Shown here in pieces: positions 4,637-6,203 of a stretch of DNA of 6,203 nt. Position numbers and translations under genes: made by a program. The DNA is from Bacteroidales bacterium (GTDB lineage Bacteria > Bacteroidota > Bacteroidia > Bacteroidales > WCHB1-69): the NCBI GenBank assembly GCA_012838875.1, contig DUOL01000164.1, forward strand, positions 1 through 6,203, written 5' to 3'. The notes below the pieces were generated by a model. That model did no database searches, was not told where the DNA came from, and worked only from the letters and a program-made list of their open reading frames with translations. Each line of letters begins with the position of its first letter. The stretch's first letter is position 1.

Positions 4637-6203
4637 TTATTCATTACGAACGCAACGCACGGAGTAAGCTTTGTGGGCCTGGTCTGAGTCAAATCCTAAC
4701 ACTGCTTCGTTGTATTTTATAGTATAGCGAATGGAGTATTCATTTTTGTTACCGGTAGTAGTCCACATATAACTATCTTCGCCGAAATTGAAGTAGCCAC
4801 TGTTGTAGAACCCCGCAGGAACGCTGGAAAAGCCGGTCGAATTATTGGCGGTAAGGTCGTTCCCAACTGTACAAGTGCCGTCGTGACTATTCCAACCTGA
4901 AGATGAAGCTAAAGCTTTAGCTAAGTTTTGGTCATTATCATTACAATGGTGAGAAGGTTCTAACTGCAGAGTGTCTCTCAGATCCCACCACTCCAAACTA
5001 CTAGGCAAGTGCCAGCCGTCGGGGCAAATACCCTGCACACCGCTTGGATTATTACTGCTACACTCTTCATTATACAATGCGGCAGCTAAATTATATAAAT
5101 AACCATAGGTCGAAACATTACTTGAATTATTATTAGGATAGTAGCGGTAAGGAGTGGAAGAATTAGTGGAAGTTCCTAGTAAAATATCTGTTCCATCGGC
5201 ATATTTTGTTGTGCGTAAATTCTCTCTCATCCAACATTGAGAACCAATTATTACCGTCTTATAAACATTTCCGTCTCTATCGGTAACTGTTCCGCAATTA
5301 GGAGGGAAATCCGGTGTTGTAAAACTCACTTCATTGCCGTATGCCGTACCGATGTCATTGGTAGCATAAGCACGTACGTAGTAGGTTGTGTTAGGCGTCA
5401 AATTGGTAATATTACTTGTAAAAGTACCTAAATTGTTTCCGTCTGTCGTGTGAGGGTCAGTGGTTGTCGGATTTTGGGAAGTACTCCAGCAAACACCGCG
5501 AGCTGTAACGGGGCTGTTACCGTCAAAGGTTACATTCCCGCCGGAAGTCGCAGTAACAGAGGTGATATTTGAGATAGTGTTGGTTGTGAGAATAGCGATA
5601 TTAAACTTACCGTTAGGAATACTGATACCCGGTATAATGACCCATTGAGAATCTCCTAAAAAAAGTGTATCACAATTACCTACACGTAATGAAGCGTAGT
5701 TTTCCAAGAAAATCTTCGTTACTGCGTCGTTTGGGTCGGTTGGGGCTGCGAGGTCTTTAATCTGTTTATTTCCGCCACGGTTTCCTAAAGTTAAGACGCT
5801 GTCAAGGTTTTGTATTTCAGTAGTTACGTAGCCGGCATCGTTGTCAAAAGCACTTACTTTGGTCGGTTTATTTTGCAAGGAATCATATTCGTATCCCCAA
5901 GCAAAAAATCGCGGGTCGGTTTCAGTAGCAGGGGTTACGTAGCCGACATCGTTAATAAAAGCACTTACATGGGTCGGTCTATGTCGCAAAGAATGATAAT
6001 TATAGTTCCAATCTGTAAACAATGGGTCGGTTTCGTCAGGAAAGACTGTTAGCGTTTCTGCTGTTTTTGCATGAAAAGCATAGGGAACGGTCAATATTTG
6101 ATTCGTGTTGGTATAGGTGTAGTTAGAACCGCCGTTCAAGTCTATCTCCGTTCGGATATAGTAAGTTCCATTTTCCCATTGAATAGTCGCTATTGCTCCG
6201 GAA
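4637..6203 (-). CDS. Modular surface protein with fibre-like repeats, FN3-like cassette and FISUMP domain (5' end missing)
   Basis: The reading frame is open through the right edge; 521 residues are present and the true start is outside. The TTG at 6139 is internal, not a start, because family sequence continues upstream (GTYYIRTEID). Numbering from the first full codon (6202): residues 1-52 are the end of the N-terminal module, with NGGSNYTYTNTNQILTVPYA and FHAKTAETL. Two tandem 37-residue repeats follow at 57-130. Then KQIKDLAAPTDPNDAVTKIF (147-166) resembles the register-setting linker of phage tail fibres. An FN3-like cassette lies at about 203-297 (VTARGVCWS, NLTPNTTYYVRAYATNDIGT). The FISUMP domain is at 303-521 (TVTDRDGNVYKTVIIGSQCW, CPDGWHLPS, closing YSVRCVRN). 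Full-length members usually begin with a signal peptide and are exported or lipid-anchored. The likely role is a surface or adhesin-like protein; the ligand is unknown. FISUMP is named after Fibrobacter, but it is also common in Bacteroidota. Confidence 0.88.
   Translation of the reverse strand, partial: SGAIATIQWENGTYYIRTEIDLNGGSNYTYTNTNQILTVPYAFHAKTAETLTVFPDETDPLFTDWNYNYHSLRHRPTHVSAFINDVGYVTPATETDPRFFAWGYEYDSLQNKPTKVSAFDNDAGYVTTEIQNLDSVLTLGNRGGNKQIKDLAAPTDPNDAVTKIFLENYASLRVGNCDTLFLGDSQWVIIPGISIPNGKFNIAILTTNTISNITSVTATSGGNVTFDGNSPVTARGVCWSTSQNPTTTDPHTTDGNNLGTFTSNITNLTPNTTYYVRAYATNDIGTAYGNEVSFTTPDFPPNCGTVTDRDGNVYKTVIIGSQCWMRENLRTTKYADGTDILLGTSTNSSTPYRYYPNNNSSNVSTYGYLYNLAAALYNEECSSNNPSGVQGICPDGWHLPSSLEWWDLRDTLQLEPSHHCNDNDQNLAKALASSSGWNSHDGTCTVGNDLTANNSTGFSSVPAGFYNSGYFNFGEDSYMWTTTGNKNEYSIRYTIKYNEAVLGFDSDQAHKAYSVRCVRNE
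5813..6034 (-). repeat. Two tandem 37-codon repeats in the surface-protein gene
   Basis: Unit 1 is 6034-5924 and unit 2 is 5923-5813, directly adjacent with no spacer. Both follow the pattern ETDP-F--W-Y-Y-SL---PT-VSAF-ND-GYVT. By hand alignment 22 of 37 residues are identical. The DNA copies differ at many positions, so the duplication is not recent. The L-NKPT-VSAF-NDAGY core is a motif also seen in phage and prophage fibre proteins, where such repeats build extended trimeric shafts. Confidence 0.8.

Noticed and set aside
4637..5000. Diversity-generating retroelement target at the end of the FISUMP gene
   Set aside because: The C-terminal lectin-like fold invites the idea, but the window shows no template repeat, no reverse transcriptase and no cluster of Asn/AAC-derived variable codons at the 3' end.
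5237..6052. Several plus-strand open frames antisense to the FISUMP protein gene
   Set aside because: They mirror codon bias and the tandem repeats of the real gene (one even repeats because the DNA repeats). None resembles a known protein.
6137..6139. TTG as the start codon of the FISUMP protein
   Set aside because: The frame stays open to the window edge, and the upstream residues (QWENGTYYIRTEID) continue the expected N-terminal module.

Overview
The window looks like a chromosomal segment of a low-GC member of the Bacteroidota, most likely Bacteroidales. The evidence is: two copies of the phylum-type -7 promoter element (TAnnTTTG) in the form TACCTTTGCA; few recognisable Shine-Dalgarno sites; an ECF sigma factor paired with a membrane partner; a FISUMP-type surface protein; a small secreted protein with a type IX secretion-like tail; and an outer-membrane beta-barrel of a family typical of the phylum. 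I cannot name a genus.

Layout. (1) Positions 1-106, minus: the first 35 codons of a polysaccharide flippase (Wzx/MATE-like) that continues outside the window. (2) Positions 107-289: a divergent regulatory region with one candidate -7 element facing each way and a small hairpin. (3) Positions 290-994, plus: a secreted outer-membrane beta-barrel protein, followed by a plausible intrinsic terminator. (4) Positions 1066-2143, plus: an ECF sigma factor and, 4 nt later, a single-pass membrane protein that is probably its regulator. (5) Positions 2160-4510, minus: a tight three-gene operon, transcribed in the order secreted Ig/FN3-like protein, MerR-type regulator, class I aminotransferase. Its gaps are 8 and 12 nt, and it has a good candidate promoter at 4553-4560. 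It converges on the sigma operon with only 16 nt between stop codons. (6) Positions 4637-6203, minus: the last 521 residues of a modular surface protein with two tandem 37-residue fibre-like repeats, an FN3-like cassette and a C-terminal FISUMP domain. Its 5' end is outside the window.

Taken together this is mostly envelope biology: glycan export, an outer-membrane barrel, an envelope-type sigma/membrane-protein switch and two exported proteins. One metabolic enzyme is tied to a small regulator. Most families here are recognisable. I found no mobile element, CRISPR array, RNA gene or clearly undescribed system. The items most worth a second look are the atypical sigma partner, the conserved-looking secreted protein/MerR/aminotransferase operon, and the mosaic FISUMP protein.
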